Below the pieces are notes generated by a model. That model had not been told where the DNA came from, ran no database searches, and saw nothing but the letters and a program-made list of their open reading frames with translations. DNA of 40,229 bases from Bacteroidota bacterium (GTDB lineage Bacteria; Bacteroidota; Bacteroidia; Flavobacteriales; Flavobacteriaceae): contig JAQCBK010000012.1 in assembly GCA_027621505.1 (NCBI GenBank), positions 1-40,229 on the forward strand, given 5' to 3'. Shown piece by piece: positions 1-9,216 of the stretch (positions are counted from its first letter, which is position 1; each line of letters starts with the position of its first letter). A program made the position numbers and the translations under genes.

Positions 1-1149
1 ATTGGATTCAATTTGGGGTTGGTTGGTTTCAATGATCTTTTTGGCCTCAGTCCGATTTTTTTGGGCCTGTTTTTCCAGTTGTAAGTATTTTTTTTGGGAG
101 GCTGTGTTGGAGAAAAAGTCTTCACTCAGGAGGTGTTTTTGTTTTTCTTGATGGATGATGCCATTGGCGAATTCAAGGGCCTCAAATCTTTCCCCTTCGG
201 TAGAGGCTTTAACTTTTTCCACGGCCAGGGGATTGAAATGGATGGGGGTCTTTTCAAATTGAAAAAAGACAAAGACCAAAACCCCGGTCAGTAAAATAAA
301 AAACTGCATGGGGATTTTCAGAAAACCGTTCATGATGAGCCCCCTTTGGCTTTCGGCCAAAGATTTTCCCGACAGGTAGCGCTGTACCTGACTTTGATCC
401 GTACCAAAATAGGAGAGGGCCAAAAAGAGCCCCCCTGTAACCCCACTCCAGAAGGTATAGCGGTTGTTAAAGTCGATGCTGAAGTCGAGTATATTCATCT
501 TTTCATTCAAACCTGCCAAATGAAGGGCATTGGAGAATGAAAGGGTGTCGGGCAAGGCTTTGACGATAAAGACAAACGCTGCTACCATACCCGAAAAAAT
601 GATTAGCATTTGTTGCTTTTGGGTGATATTGACAGCTTGTGTCCCTCCAATTAGGGTATAGAAGACCACCAATAGGCCAATAACCACTACCAATAATTTA
701 AGGTTCCAGCCCAACACCACACTCAGAATAATGGCGGGAGCATAAATGGTGATTCCAGAGGCCAGTCCGCGTTGGACAAGAAACAAAGCAGCGGTTAGGG
801 TTCGAGTTTTAAGATCAAAACGTTTTTCCAAAAACTCATAGGCGGTATAGACTTTTAGTCGATGATAAACGGGTAGGAAAAACAAACAGATGATGACCAT
901 TGCAAAGGGCAATCCAAAATAGAATTGGACAAAACCCATCCCGTCGTTGAAGGCTTGGCCCGGGGTGGATAAAAAAGTAATGGCACTGGCTTGTGTGGCC
1001 ATAACAGAAAGCCCCACGGTAAACCACGACGCTTGATTTCCCCCACGGATGTAGTCCTGGATGTTTTTGTGAGAATTGTTTTTCCAAATGCCATAGACAA
1101 TGATAAACAATAGGGTAACGGAAAGTATGCCCCAGTCAAGATTTTCCAT
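1..1149 (-). CDS. Sodium:solute symporter (SSS family), 3' part beyond the window
   Basis: The reverse strand is open for 383 codons from the ATG at 1149 to the window edge, so this is the N-terminal two thirds of a transporter that continues to the left. The protein is strongly hydrophobic. It carries the SSS signature region ATQASAITFLSTPGQAF near residues 55-71, a RGGNQASWFTVGLS stretch just before it, and later LIGGTQAVNITQKQQM and YFGTDQSQVQRYLSGKS, all typical of sodium-coupled sugar or solute symporters. The family moves a solute across the inner membrane with Na+; the solute cannot be read here. Its start codon shares one base with the stop of a 31-residue membrane peptide upstream, which itself overlaps the PIG-L deacetylase gene, so the three are probably one translationally coupled operon. 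A product of the deacetylase could be its cargo (inference). Confidence 0.9.
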   Translation of the reverse strand, partial: MENLDWGILSVTLLFIIVYGIWKNNSHKNIQDYIRGGNQASWFTVGLSVMATQASAITFLSTPGQAFNDGMGFVQFYFGLPFAMVIICLFFLPVYHRLKVYTAYEFLEKRFDLKTRTLTAALFLVQRGLASGITIYAPAIILSVVLGWNLKLLVVVIGLLVVFYTLIGGTQAVNITQKQQMLIIFSGMVAAFVFIVKALPDTLSFSNALHLAGLNEKMNILDFSIDFNNRYTFWSGVTGGLFLALSYFGTDQSQVQRYLSGKSLAESQRGLIMNGFLKIPMQFFILLTGVLVFVFFQFEKTPIHFNPLAVEKVKASTEGERFEALEFANGIIHQEKQKHLLSEDFFSNTASQKKYLQLEKQAQKNRTEAKKIIETNQPQIESN

Positions 1150-1244
1150 CAGCTAAAATTATTCATGAACAGATAGCAAAAGCCCCAAAAAACCAATTGT
1201 GTCAAAAGTAATATCCAATAAATTTTGGGTAGTTCTTTTTTCAT
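1149..1244 (-). CDS. 31-residue single-span membrane microprotein
   Basis: This short reading frame has an ATG at 1244 and a TGA at 1149-1151. It encodes a basic/acidic N terminus (MKKELPK), one hydrophobic span of about 20 residues (IYWILLLTQLVFWGFCYLF) and a short polar tail, MNNFS. Its ATG overlaps the stop of the PIG-L gene in an ATGA arrangement, and its own TGA overlaps the ATG of the symporter by one base. That double coupling, the membrane-like composition and the lack of any other explanation for the gap argue that it is a real gene. By analogy with small partners of other transporters (KdpF, AcrZ), it may be an accessory subunit of the symporter; this is inference. I recognise no named family for it. 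Confidence 0.7.
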   Translation of the reverse strand: MKKELPKIYWILLLTQLVFWGFCYLFMNNFS

Positions 1245-3724
1245 GGTTTTGCGATCAAATTGAAAAACAGACGATAGGCACCGGGTACACCAGCAGGCAA
1301 TTGGCGGAAGAAACTCAAACCGGTATAAACCACCCTGCCCTTGCCATAAGGCGCAACGAGCAGTGCTCCTTGTTTGGGGGATTCCCCTGGGTCATTCATC
1401 TGCAAGATTGGTGTAAACTGTTCATCCCATTGATTGGGGAAATACAGACCTCTTTCTTGCACCCAACCCTCAAAATCTTTTGGGGTGATCTCATTGGGAT
1501 AATTCAATATGGGGTGATTGGGATGGATCATGGTCACCAATGCTTCTTCATTGGATACACGATCTCGGGAAAGGTTTAATGTCAGGGGAGCCAGTTCCTT
1601 GGTTTTTAGCCCTCTACTGGTATTGTATTGAATGAGGAGATGGCCCCCAGCGGCTGCATATTCCCATAGGATTTTGTTTTTGTAGGCGAGTGCTTCCGCT
1701 ACATTAAATGCTCTTATCCCAATGATTACTGCATCAAAAGAATTTAATTTTTCAATGGTTATATTTTGCGCATTCAATGTTTCTACTTCGACTCCCAATG
1801 CCATTAAGCTCTGGGGAATATTGTCTCCGGCACCTTCGATATAAGCGACTTTTTCTACACCGGTTTTTAGGCTTAAGGCGACGGCTTTGGATTCGGCTGG
1901 GGTAATCATGTATTGTTTGGGGATATGGTCATAGGTAATTTCTTGGAGAGAGAATTGTATTTTTTGGGTTGCGGTTTGCAGCAGGGGTTTGATCAACCCT
2001 AAGCTAGTTTCCGCAGGGGCTTTTACATCAAAATAAAAATCACTTTCATTGCCTTTGCCCGAAAGTGCAACCTCAATAGCAGCAGGATTTGAAGACCAAG
2101 AACTGGGCATTTCCAATTTTAGTGTTCCCTTGACATCGGCCCCGTGGTTTTTGACATTCACCTTCACCTTTCGACTTTGGTGGGTGGCGAAAAGCTGAAC
2201 GGGGGCATCGAGTTGTAGGGTAGCCTCGGGGAGGATATGAAATGGTGTGACAACTTCACCTCTGACAGGATCTGTTCTACGGTATTGCAGGGGCAGTTCA
2301 GTGTCCCATTCTTTTCCTTCGATCATCAGCGTGAGAATTCCCTGGTAAGCAGGAGGGGTTTTGGCCTTACCCTTCCATTCTGTTTTTTCGGTAGCGTACA
2401 TGCCCTGACTTCCTTTTTTTATCAGCCAATAGGGGCTGCTGATCGAACCAATCACACTGGAATCAAAACTCTTACTAAACAATTGATTGGTTTGTAAGGC
2501 CGTATTTAGTTCATGGGTTTCGTCTTTCCAACGCATTTGTTTTAGATGCACCTTCAATGGACTGCTTTGGTTCACCAAAAGCCTTAAGGGCAGTCTTTCT
2601 CCAACAACCCCATAGGGAATTTGGGCATTGAATTGAAGTTCGATTCCCAGACAGCTTTGGATCAGGGCATTGACTTCTTTTATTTTAATGGTTTTCCAGT
2701 GTTCGTCTTTCAGTTGGGAAATCAGGGTTTTTACTTCCAATAGGGGAACCACACTTTTGTAGGGAGCAGAAAAATCAAAATCTTCGATGATTTTTTCAAT
2801 GGCCTCTCCAATGGGTGCCCCTCCTTTCACTCTTGTCCAACGGGTATTGATCCCATCAAATGGGTCGTTATGGGTCAGCATTTTTCCCCTGACCAATTCC
2901 AAATACTCTAATGTTTCCCCCAAGGCAGGAGCACTGCCAAAGCCCTGGGATTTGTGCTGACTCCTGCTCTTTGCTGCGATTTCGGAGTTGGTTTTTCCAG
3001 ACAGTGGATCGAAAATCCCCATGTCAATGGCGATCATTCCTTTCTTACTGGCTTTTTCGAAATTTTCTCTGCTGCCATAAAAATACCATGAGGTATTGTG
3101 GAAAACACGTTGAGGATGCCAGGCATTTTGGTCATCATTCATTTGGTCAAAAGCCCATTCACTGATCATGGCTGAAGCGGTGTGATGACCGTGGGTTCTA
3201 CCAGCGCTTCCACTACTGAATCGGTTGATGATGATGTCGGGTTTGAATTGTTGAATGCTGGCGATTGTTTGATTTAAAACTGCTTCTTTGTCCCAAATAG
3301 AAAGGGTTTCGGTAGGGTTTTTTGAATAACCAAAGTCGTTGGCCATGGTAAAAAACTGCGCCCCACCATCAATTTTTCGTGCAGCCAGTAGTTCTTGCGT
3401 TCGAATCAATCCCAAACCCTCTCGAAGTTCTGGCCCGATGAGGTTTTGTCCCCCATCACCACGGGTCATGGATAGGTAGGCAGTTCGTGCCATGATATGA
3501 TTGGAAAAATACGAAATCACCCGGGTGTTTTCATCGTCGGGGTGAGCAGCGAGATAGAGTACCGAACCCAAAAAATTAAATTTGTGAAATTGTTTGTAAA
3601 TCTCAGACGATGACTGGGCTTGAACATTTTTTGCAAATAGTAGCAATAATATCCAATGGACTGCTTGAGTCAAAGCGGGTTTTATTAAAAAGGATTTTCG
3701 AGCTTCAGTACCGTATAGATTCAT
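1241..3724 (-). CDS. PIG-L family deacetylase with C-terminal ThuA/amidotransferase-like domain (exported)
   Basis: An 827-residue protein with an N-terminal hydrophobic export signal (about residues 20-37, ending AKNVQAQ). The PIG-L/LmbE zinc deacetylase motif AHPDDEN lies at residues 60-66 and the second metal-binding element THGHHTASA at about 177-185. The C-terminal 200 residues (VAYIEGAGDN, AVIIGIRAFN, AAGGHLLIQYNTSRG) resemble a ThuA/class-I glutamine-amidotransferase-like fold, a combination common in Bacteroidota. The family removes N-acetyl groups from sugars such as GlcNAc derivatives; the real substrate is unknown. The gene is followed with a 4-base overlap by a membrane microprotein and then a symporter, suggesting a deacetylate-and-import unit. 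A 36-base gap separates it from the Maf-like gene upstream. Confidence 0.87.
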   Translation of the reverse strand: MNLYGTEARKSFLIKPALTQAVHWILLLLFAKNVQAQSSSEIYKQFHKFNFLGSVLYLAAHPDDENTRVISYFSNHIMARTAYLSMTRGDGGQNLIGPELREGLGLIRTQELLAARKIDGGAQFFTMANDFGYSKNPTETLSIWDKEAVLNQTIASIQQFKPDIIINRFSSGSAGRTHGHHTASAMISEWAFDQMNDDQNAWHPQRVFHNTSWYFYGSRENFEKASKKGMIAIDMGIFDPLSGKTNSEIAAKSRSQHKSQGFGSAPALGETLEYLELVRGKMLTHNDPFDGINTRWTRVKGGAPIGEAIEKIIEDFDFSAPYKSVVPLLEVKTLISQLKDEHWKTIKIKEVNALIQSCLGIELQFNAQIPYGVVGERLPLRLLVNQSSPLKVHLKQMRWKDETHELNTALQTNQLFSKSFDSSVIGSISSPYWLIKKGSQGMYATEKTEWKGKAKTPPAYQGILTLMIEGKEWDTELPLQYRRTDPVRGEVVTPFHILPEATLQLDAPVQLFATHQSRKVKVNVKNHGADVKGTLKLEMPSSWSSNPAAIEVALSGKGNESDFYFDVKAPAETSLGLIKPLLQTATQKIQFSLQEITYDHIPKQYMITPAESKAVALSLKTGVEKVAYIEGAGDNIPQSLMALGVEVETLNAQNITIEKLNSFDAVIIGIRAFNVAEALAYKNKILWEYAAAGGHLLIQYNTSRGLKTKELAPLTLNLSRDRVSNEEALVTMIHPNHPILNYPNEITPKDFEGWVQERGLYFPNQWDEQFTPILQMNDPGESPKQGALLVAPYGKGRVVYTGLSFFRQLPAGVPGAYRLFFNLIAKP

Positions 3725-3760
3725 TTTTTTAAATTACAAATTTTTAATTCAGCCTTCTAT

Positions 3761-4345
3761 TTATTTGTTGATCAAATGTTCAATTTTTTCTTTGACTTGA
3801 GCTAAGGGGAGGCCTACCACATTGGTATAGCTTCCTTCTATTTTGGTGATACCGATGGTTCCAATCCAATCCTGAATGCCATAGGCTCCGGCTTTGTCCA
3901 GTGGTGGTTGATGTTCGAGATAGTGATCTATTTCCGCCTCTGTAAGTTTTTTAAAATAGACTTTGGTGACCTCTGAGAGGAGCTCAAATTTATGGGTGGT
4001 CAGAAAACCCACTGCTGTTATGACTTCATGAGATTTACCCGAAAGCTGCTCCAACATTTCTTTTGCTTCTTGGATGTATTTGGGTTTTCCCAAATACCTT
4101 CCCTCACACCACACAATGGTATCAGCTGTGATGACAATCTGGTGGGGTTGGATGATTTTTTCAAAAGGGGCTTTTTTTTGTTTGACTATAAACTCAGCAA
4201 TGGCTTTCCCTTGGAGGTGATCGGGAAAATTTTCTTCTACCGAAAAAGTTTGAACGGTAAAGGGCAGTTTTAGACTTTCAAGAAAAGATTTTCTGCGGGG
4301 CGAACCAGAGGCAAGGATGATTTCGTAGCCGTTAAGGGGATCCAT
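3761..4345 (-). CDS. maf: Maf-like nucleoside triphosphate pyrophosphatase
   Basis: The 194-residue product has the Maf hallmark ILASGSPRRKSFLESL at residues 10-25, the conserved VITADTIVW segment, the LGKP loop, and DKAGAYGIQDW towards the end. Maf proteins hydrolyse non-canonical or modified nucleoside triphosphates to monophosphates in the cytoplasm, and length and motifs fit the family. I chose the ATG at 4345 because it puts ASGSPRR at the usual distance from the N terminus and lies 8 bases after the KdsC stop. An in-frame ATG at 4384 would add 13 residues inside the upstream gene. It sits in the DUF2520-KdsC-Maf run, probably co-transcribed. Confidence 0.9.
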   Translation of the reverse strand: MDPLNGYEIILASGSPRRKSFLESLKLPFTVQTFSVEENFPDHLQGKAIAEFIVKQKKAPFEKIIQPHQIVITADTIVWCEGRYLGKPKYIQEAKEMLEQLSGKSHEVITAVGFLTTHKFELLSEVTKVYFKKLTEAEIDHYLEHQPPLDKAGAYGIQDWIGTIGITKIEGSYTNVVGLPLAQVKEKIEHLINK

Positions 4346-4353
4346 CTTCGAAA

Positions 4354-4881
4354 TTAGGATTTTGTGTTTTCGGGGGTCATCCATTTCCCTTGCACCCTAA
4401 GTACCTGTTCCAAAATTTCACGAACACAACCATCTCCTCCTTTTTTGTGCGATACATAATGAACGATTTTTTTTACATCAGTAACAGCATCTTGAGGACA
4501 AGCAGCCACTCCCACCTTTTGCATGACTGCTATATCAGGAATATCATCACCCATATAGAGCACTTCATCTGCTTTTAAATCATAATTTTTGATGAAATTT
4601 TCAAAGGCCTGTTCTTTTTCATGCATTCCCAAATAAACTTTATCCACTCCGAGAAGCTCCAGTCTTTCCTTTACGCCCTGGTTGATTCCTCCAGAAATGA
4701 TCCCCACCTTAAAACCTTTATTCAAGGCGTATTTTAGAGCATAACCATCTTTAGTGTCCATCTGTCGGAGCATTTCACCCTCGGAGGTAATCAATATTTT
4801 TCCATCGGTCAAAACGCCGTCGACGTCAAAAACAAAAGCTTTAATTTGATTCAGAAGAATTTTGTAGTTGGGATTGTTCAT
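4354..4881 (-). CDS. kdsC: KdsC-like 3-deoxy-D-manno-octulosonate 8-phosphate phosphatase (HAD family)
   Basis: A 175-residue HAD phosphatase without a cap domain. The nucleophile motif FDVDGVLTDG has Asp19 and Asp21, followed by DTKDGYALKYAL, the second motif IISGG and the final acidic motif YMGDDIPDIAVM, with the KdsC-typical VGVAACPQDAV and KGGDGCVREILE near the end. KdsC removes the phosphate from KDO-8-phosphate in lipopolysaccharide core synthesis. Closely related HAD enzymes act on other sugar phosphates, so the substrate is by family. The start lies 41 bases inside the end of the DUF2520 gene, which points to translational coupling. Confidence 0.88.
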   Translation of the reverse strand: MNNPNYKILLNQIKAFVFDVDGVLTDGKILITSEGEMLRQMDTKDGYALKYALNKGFKVGIISGGINQGVKERLELLGVDKVYLGMHEKEQAFENFIKNYDLKADEVLYMGDDIPDIAVMQKVGVAACPQDAVTDVKKIVHYVSHKKGGDGCVREILEQVLRVQGKWMTPENTKS

Positions 4882-5626
4882 GAATTTTTTGGATTGAAGT
4901 GGTCAAATTTATGTATAGTTTTTTAATGTGTTCATCCGATAACAGATCAAGATGGTTTTGTATGCTATTTAGGTCATTTCTTATGGCAGGACCGGTCTGG
5001 GCATGCTCAGGCCCTAAATCCAATGCTTTTTTATAGGTTTCTTGAATCAAAGGTTGAAAAATTTCAAAAGGGAGATCATTCTCTGAGCATAATCTTTTAC
5101 AGAGGTGCAGCAGATGATTTCCAAAATTATTGGCAATAACAGCAATCATATGAAGTGTGGCTCGCTTTTTTCCGTTCATTTTGTAGGGGATTCCACCAAG
5201 GAGTTTGGCCAATTCCTCCAATAGGGATTGGTCTTTTGGATTTTTGGTTTCGATACAAAAGGGGAGGTCATTGGATTGAAGTGGGTGCTCTTTTGAAAAG
5301 GTTTGAAGGGGATAAAATACCGCAGCTCTCGGTTGACCTTTTAAACCATCCAAAGCAACCGCTCCTGCACAATGGGCAACGATCCCTTTTGCCTGGATTT
5401 TTGTGCTGAGGGATTCAATTTGGTCGTCATTGACACAAATCAGGTATAGATCGGCGGTTTCCAGCTCAGAAAGTTGGTCAGTGATCTTTGTTTCAGTTTC
5501 TGCAAAACGAATTTTTTCAATCTTTCGACCGTACCATTGGATCAGATCGATTGCTTTATTGACTTTAAATTGTTCGTAGAAATAAAATGCCAAATTCCCT
5601 GTTCCAATCAATACAATTCTTGTCAT
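4841..5626 (-). CDS. Rossmann-like DUF2520 protein
   Basis: The protein starts MTRIVLIGTGNLAFYFYEQF, a Rossmann nucleotide-binding loop, followed by segments typical of the DUF2520/ProC-like group: LYLICVNDDQIESL, IVAHCAGAVALDGL, AAVFYPLQTFSK, and a helical C-terminal half with ANNFGNHLLHLC and GPAIRNDLNSIQNHL. It resembles a pyrroline-5-carboxylate or 6-phosphogluconate dehydrogenase-like fold, but the reaction is not established. I placed the start at 5626, directly before the Rossmann strand. Upstream in-frame ATGs would prefix 20 residues encoded in the divergent promoter region. It is the first gene of the DUF2520-KdsC-Maf run and overlaps KdsC by 41 bases. Confidence 0.85.
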   Translation of the reverse strand: MTRIVLIGTGNLAFYFYEQFKVNKAIDLIQWYGRKIEKIRFAETETKITDQLSELETADLYLICVNDDQIESLSTKIQAKGIVAHCAGAVALDGLKGQPRAAVFYPLQTFSKEHPLQSNDLPFCIETKNPKDQSLLEELAKLLGGIPYKMNGKKRATLHMIAVIANNFGNHLLHLCKRLCSENDLPFEIFQPLIQETYKKALDLGPEHAQTGPAIRNDLNSIQNHLDLLSDEHIKKLYINLTTSIQKIHEQSQLQNSSESN

Positions 5627-5684
5627 ATTCCAAAAATACATAAAGAAATTTTCACTATCTTTATATAACCTAAATCTTATCATC

Positions 5685-5969
5685 ATGAAGCTTATTTCAG
5701 CCTTCCGTGGCCAATTTTTCTCAAGATTTTATTTGATGATCCCCATTTCAATTATCGTTCTTGCTTGTACGGGTTCTTTTGCTGTTTACTTTATTACCAT
5801 CAAGGGGAATTCACCCTTTAATTTTTTTCAAATGCTCATCAGCGTTGTGGCAGCCATGAGTTATTTAGCTGCATTGTTAGGACAGTTCAAGAAGCAAGTT
5901 TTATTTAATGTTTTGATGATTGCCATGTTGATTGAGACCCTCCTACTGATTCTAAATTTGGCCTTTTAA
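5685..5969 (+). CDS. Small three-span membrane protein, unknown
   Basis: A 94-residue protein that is almost entirely hydrophobic, with about three membrane spans (MIPISIIVLACTGSFAVYFI, MLISVVAAMSYLAALLG, VLFNVLMIAMLIETLLLILN) joined by short loops with Lys/Arg. I do not recognise a family. It is divergent from the DUF2520 gene and lies 61 bases before the cytochrome c maturation gene on the same strand. A good promoter in that gap suggests the two can be transcribed separately. Length, composition and the clean ATG support a real gene. Confidence 0.7.
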   Translation: MKLISAFRGQFFSRFYLMIPISIIVLACTGSFAVYFITIKGNSPFNFFQMLISVVAAMSYLAALLGQFKKQVLFNVLMIAMLIETLLLILNLAF

Positions 5970-5970
5970 A

Positions 5971-6003
5971 TTGCTAATATTTCCATTTCAAGCGATATCT
6001 TTG
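5971..6003 (+). promoter_or_regulatory. Bacteroidota-type promoter before the CcsBA gene
   Basis: TTG at 5971-5973 and TATCTTTG at 5996-6003 match the Bacteroidota -33 (TTG) and -7 (TAnnTTTG) elements with a 22-base spacer. The -7 element ends 27 bases before the ATG at 6031, leaving a short leader. This is a match by eye; the start site is not proven. Confidence 0.5.
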
Positions 6004-6030
6004 TAGTGAAAATGAGGCGGTGAAGATTGC

Positions 6031-9000
6031 ATGAAAGAAAAGTTTCTAAAGTATCTATTTTCCAATCAGTTGATGGCATTATTGTTCATCGCATTTTCTA
6101 CAGCGATGGCTTTCGGTACATTTATTGAAAGCTGGTACAGTACCGATACTGCCAAGATTTGGGTCTACAACGCTTGGTGGTTTGAATTGATATTGGCCCT
6201 TTTCATGGTCAATTTTTTTGGAAATATTTTTAAATATCGACTGCTGAAAAAAGAAAAGTGGGCCACTTTGAGCATCCATTTGTCATTTATTTTGATCATT
6301 TTCGGTGCGTTCATTACCCGTTATTTTGGATTTGAGGGTGTCATGCCGATTCGGGAAGGTGCCTCAGAAAGCACCTTTTTGTCAGAAAAAACCTATCTAA
6401 CAGTTTTTATCGAGGGTGAGATCGATGGTGTTCCTCAACGTAAGACCTTAGAAAAAGAGTTTCTTCTTTCTGAGCATACTGACAATTACTTCGAGTGGAA
6501 CAACGAATTCAATGGTCAAGATTTTTCCATTCGATATGACAACTTCGCCGAAGATGTGAGCGAACAATTAGTTTTGGACGATGAGGGGGAGCGTTACATC
6601 AAAATAGTAGAGTCCTCCGATGGAACCCGACATGATCATTCCTTAAAAGAGGGAGAAGTAGCCAATATTCACAACCTGCTCTTTAGCCTGAATAACCCTA
6701 TTGCCGGTGCGATTAACATTCGATCTGAAGGGGGATTGCATTACATTACAACGCCTTTTGATGGTACTTATCTGCGCATGGCGGATCAACAATCTGGAAC
6801 GGTACAGCAAGGGGTAGAGCAGGAGTTGCAATTAAGATCTCTGTATAACCTAAAAGGGTTTCAGTTTGTCATTCCTGAACCGCCCTTGAGAGGTAAATTT
6901 GATTGGGTTAAATCTGAGGAAGGCGCTCCTGGAGTTCAAGATGCCCTAAAACTCAATGTGGTCTCCAAGGGAGAAAATTCATCCATCACTGTTTTGGGGG
7001 GTAAAGGCATCGTCAACAATATGAAAAAAATAAGCGTCGGAGGATTGGACTTTTTTTTTAAATATGGTTCCAAAAGTTTAGCCCTGCCCTTTGCCATTCG
7101 ACTCAATGACTTTATTGCTGAAAAATATCCCGGAACAGAAAAAAGCTATTCCTCTTTTATGTCTAGAATAACAGTCGAAGAAGAAAAAGCTTTTGATTAT
7201 GATATTTATATGAATCATGTTTTGGATCACAGGGGTTACCGATTTTTTCAAGCCTCATTCGATCCGGATGAGAAAGGTACGGTACTGTCTGTAAACCACG
7301 ATTTCTGGGGTACTTGGGTAACCTATGTCGGCTATATTCTTTTGTATTTAAGTATGATGGGCATTTTCTTTATTGGAAAAACAAGATTTAAAGATTTGTC
7401 CAAGGCCCTTGATAAAATCAAAAATAAAAAACAGGCGGTGGCTTCTCTTTTATTTTTCACCTTCTCATTGGGGCTTAATGCCCAAGCCCATGATCACAGT
7501 CCCAAAAGTCCTTTTAATTTTGACTCCATCGTCAATGCCAATGCCATTGACAAACAACACGCGCTCAAGTTTGGGAGTTTGGTCATTCAAGACCTAGGAG
7601 GGCGAATGAAGCCGGCCAATACCTTTTCCTCTGAATTGCTTCGTAAAGTGAGTAAAAAAGATGATTTCGGTACGCTCAATGCAGATCAGGTGATGATGTC
7701 CATTGTAGAAAGTCCTGCCTTGTGGTACAATGTTCCCATCATCTACCTTAAAAGAGGCAATGATAGCCTGCGAAAAATAATTGGAGTGGACTCCAAACAA
7801 AAGTATGCCTCATTGGTATCTTTTTTTGACCCCCAGGGGAATTATAAAATTTCATCCCAATTGGAAGGGGCTTATCGGGCCGCCGTCCCCAATCAATTCC
7901 AAAAAGATTTTATCGAAGTTGACAAAAGGGTCAACCTTTTGTATTCGGCATTGGAAGGAAAAGTAATGAGGATTTTTCCCGTACCCAATGATGCATCTAA
8001 CAAGTGGGTTTCCTATCCTGAGTTGAATGAAGCCACATTTAGAGGCAAAGACTCCCTTTATGTCCATAATATATTACCATTGTATTTCAATTCTTTGAGG
8101 TTGGCCAGAGAGGACGGGGATTATACGCAGGCCGATAATTTACTGGAGAGCCTTGAAGGTTTTCAGAAGAAATTTGGAGGGAGTGTTATGCCAACCGAGC
8201 AGAAAATAGAAGCAGAGATTTTATACAATCAATACGATATCTTTAAAAAGCTTTTCAGCTGGTATTTGTATGCTGGTCTGTTGTTGTTTGTGTTATTGGT
8301 ACTTAAGATTTTTAGAGAGAGTAGTGCAATGTATTTTGCGGTTAAGTTTTTAGTAGGTGTCGTTTTGTTGCTCTTCTTGCTACATACTGGAGGCCTGGTG
8401 GCCCGTTGGTTTATATCAGGACATGCGCCTTGGAGCGATGCCTATGAATCCATGATCTATGTGGCTTGGGCCACCATGTTTTTTGGCTTGATTTTCGGGA
8501 GAAAATCTGAACTGACCCTAGCAGCTACTACATTTGTCTCATCGATGGTATTGATGATTGCCCATTGGAATTGGATGGATCCTGCCATTGCCAATCTTCA
8601 GCCTGTTTTAGACAGTTACTGGTTAATGATTCACGTTGCTGTGATTGTGGGCAGTTATGGTCCTTTTGCCCTGAGCATGATCATCGGTGTGGTTGCGCTC
8701 TTGTTAATTTCTATAGCTGCCAAAAAGAACAAAGCTAAAATTGATCTCAACATCAAAGAACTGACCATCATCAATGAATTGTCCTTGACCGTTGGACTGA
8801 TCATGCTAACGATAGGAAATTTTCTCGGAGGGATGTGGGCCAATGAGAGTTGGGGTCGATACTGGGGCTGGGATCCAAAAGAGACTTGGGCGCTGATAAG
8901 TATTTTGGTCTATGCTTTTGTGATTCATATGCGATTTGTCCCAGGTTTAAGGGGAAGATGGACTTTTAACTTTATGAGTATCATTGCTTTTGCCAGCATA

Positions 9001-9162
9001 TTAATGACCTATTTTGGGGTGAATTTCTATTTGGTTGGTTTACACTCCTATGCGAGTGGAGATAAAATCATTACACCCAGTTTTGTTTACTACGCCATCG
9101 TTATTATTGCCCTGTTGGGAGCTGTTTCCTATTGGCGTTACCAGAAGGTTTTTAAATCCTAG
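6031..9162 (+). CDS. ccsBA: Fused cytochrome c maturation protein CcsBA (ResB-ResC type)
   Basis: A 1043-residue membrane protein. The N-terminal part (about 1-470) is ResB/CcsB-like, with spans near the start, a large periplasmic region and another span around YVGYILLYLSMMGIFFIG. A soluble middle part follows, then a multi-span C-terminal CcsA/ResC domain from about residue 745. The haem-handling tryptophan-rich motif WGRYWGWDPKETW starts at residue 941, and likely haem-ligand histidines occur in HTGGLVARWFISGHAPWSD and MIHVAVIVGSYGPF. The system II machinery carries haem across the membrane and attaches it to CxxCH cytochromes. The single-chain fusion is normal for Bacteroidota. It is preceded by its own candidate promoter. 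Confidence 0.93.
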   Translation: MKEKFLKYLFSNQLMALLFIAFSTAMAFGTFIESWYSTDTAKIWVYNAWWFELILALFMVNFFGNIFKYRLLKKEKWATLSIHLSFILIIFGAFITRYFGFEGVMPIREGASESTFLSEKTYLTVFIEGEIDGVPQRKTLEKEFLLSEHTDNYFEWNNEFNGQDFSIRYDNFAEDVSEQLVLDDEGERYIKIVESSDGTRHDHSLKEGEVANIHNLLFSLNNPIAGAINIRSEGGLHYITTPFDGTYLRMADQQSGTVQQGVEQELQLRSLYNLKGFQFVIPEPPLRGKFDWVKSEEGAPGVQDALKLNVVSKGENSSITVLGGKGIVNNMKKISVGGLDFFFKYGSKSLALPFAIRLNDFIAEKYPGTEKSYSSFMSRITVEEEKAFDYDIYMNHVLDHRGYRFFQASFDPDEKGTVLSVNHDFWGTWVTYVGYILLYLSMMGIFFIGKTRFKDLSKALDKIKNKKQAVASLLFFTFSLGLNAQAHDHSPKSPFNFDSIVNANAIDKQHALKFGSLVIQDLGGRMKPANTFSSELLRKVSKKDDFGTLNADQVMMSIVESPALWYNVPIIYLKRGNDSLRKIIGVDSKQKYASLVSFFDPQGNYKISSQLEGAYRAAVPNQFQKDFIEVDKRVNLLYSALEGKVMRIFPVPNDASNKWVSYPELNEATFRGKDSLYVHNILPLYFNSLRLAREDGDYTQADNLLESLEGFQKKFGGSVMPTEQKIEAEILYNQYDIFKKLFSWYLYAGLLLFVLLVLKIFRESSAMYFAVKFLVGVVLLLFLLHTGGLVARWFISGHAPWSDAYESMIYVAWATMFFGLIFGRKSELTLAATTFVSSMVLMIAHWNWMDPAIANLQPVLDSYWLMIHVAVIVGSYGPFALSMIIGVVALLLISIAAKKNKAKIDLNIKELTIINELSLTVGLIMLTIGNFLGGMWANESWGRYWGWDPKETWALISILVYAFVIHMRFVPGLRGRWTFNFMSIIAFASILMTYFGVNFYLVGLHSYASGDKIITPSFVYYAIVIIALLGAVSYWRYQKVFKS

Positions 9163-9216
9163 GTTTGGCATGATATTCGAACGGGTATGTTTAGTTAGCC
9201 CCAAATTCGACTTAAA

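Noticed and set aside
836-1139. Two minus-strand frames of 83 and 94 codons
   Set aside because: They lie inside the symporter gene in other frames, and the symporter frame has clear SSS motifs.
5631-5638. Perfect TATTTTTG -7-like element on the minus strand before the DUF2520 gene
   Set aside because: It ends only 5 bases before the start codon and has no TTG at the right distance, so it is not listed as a promoter.
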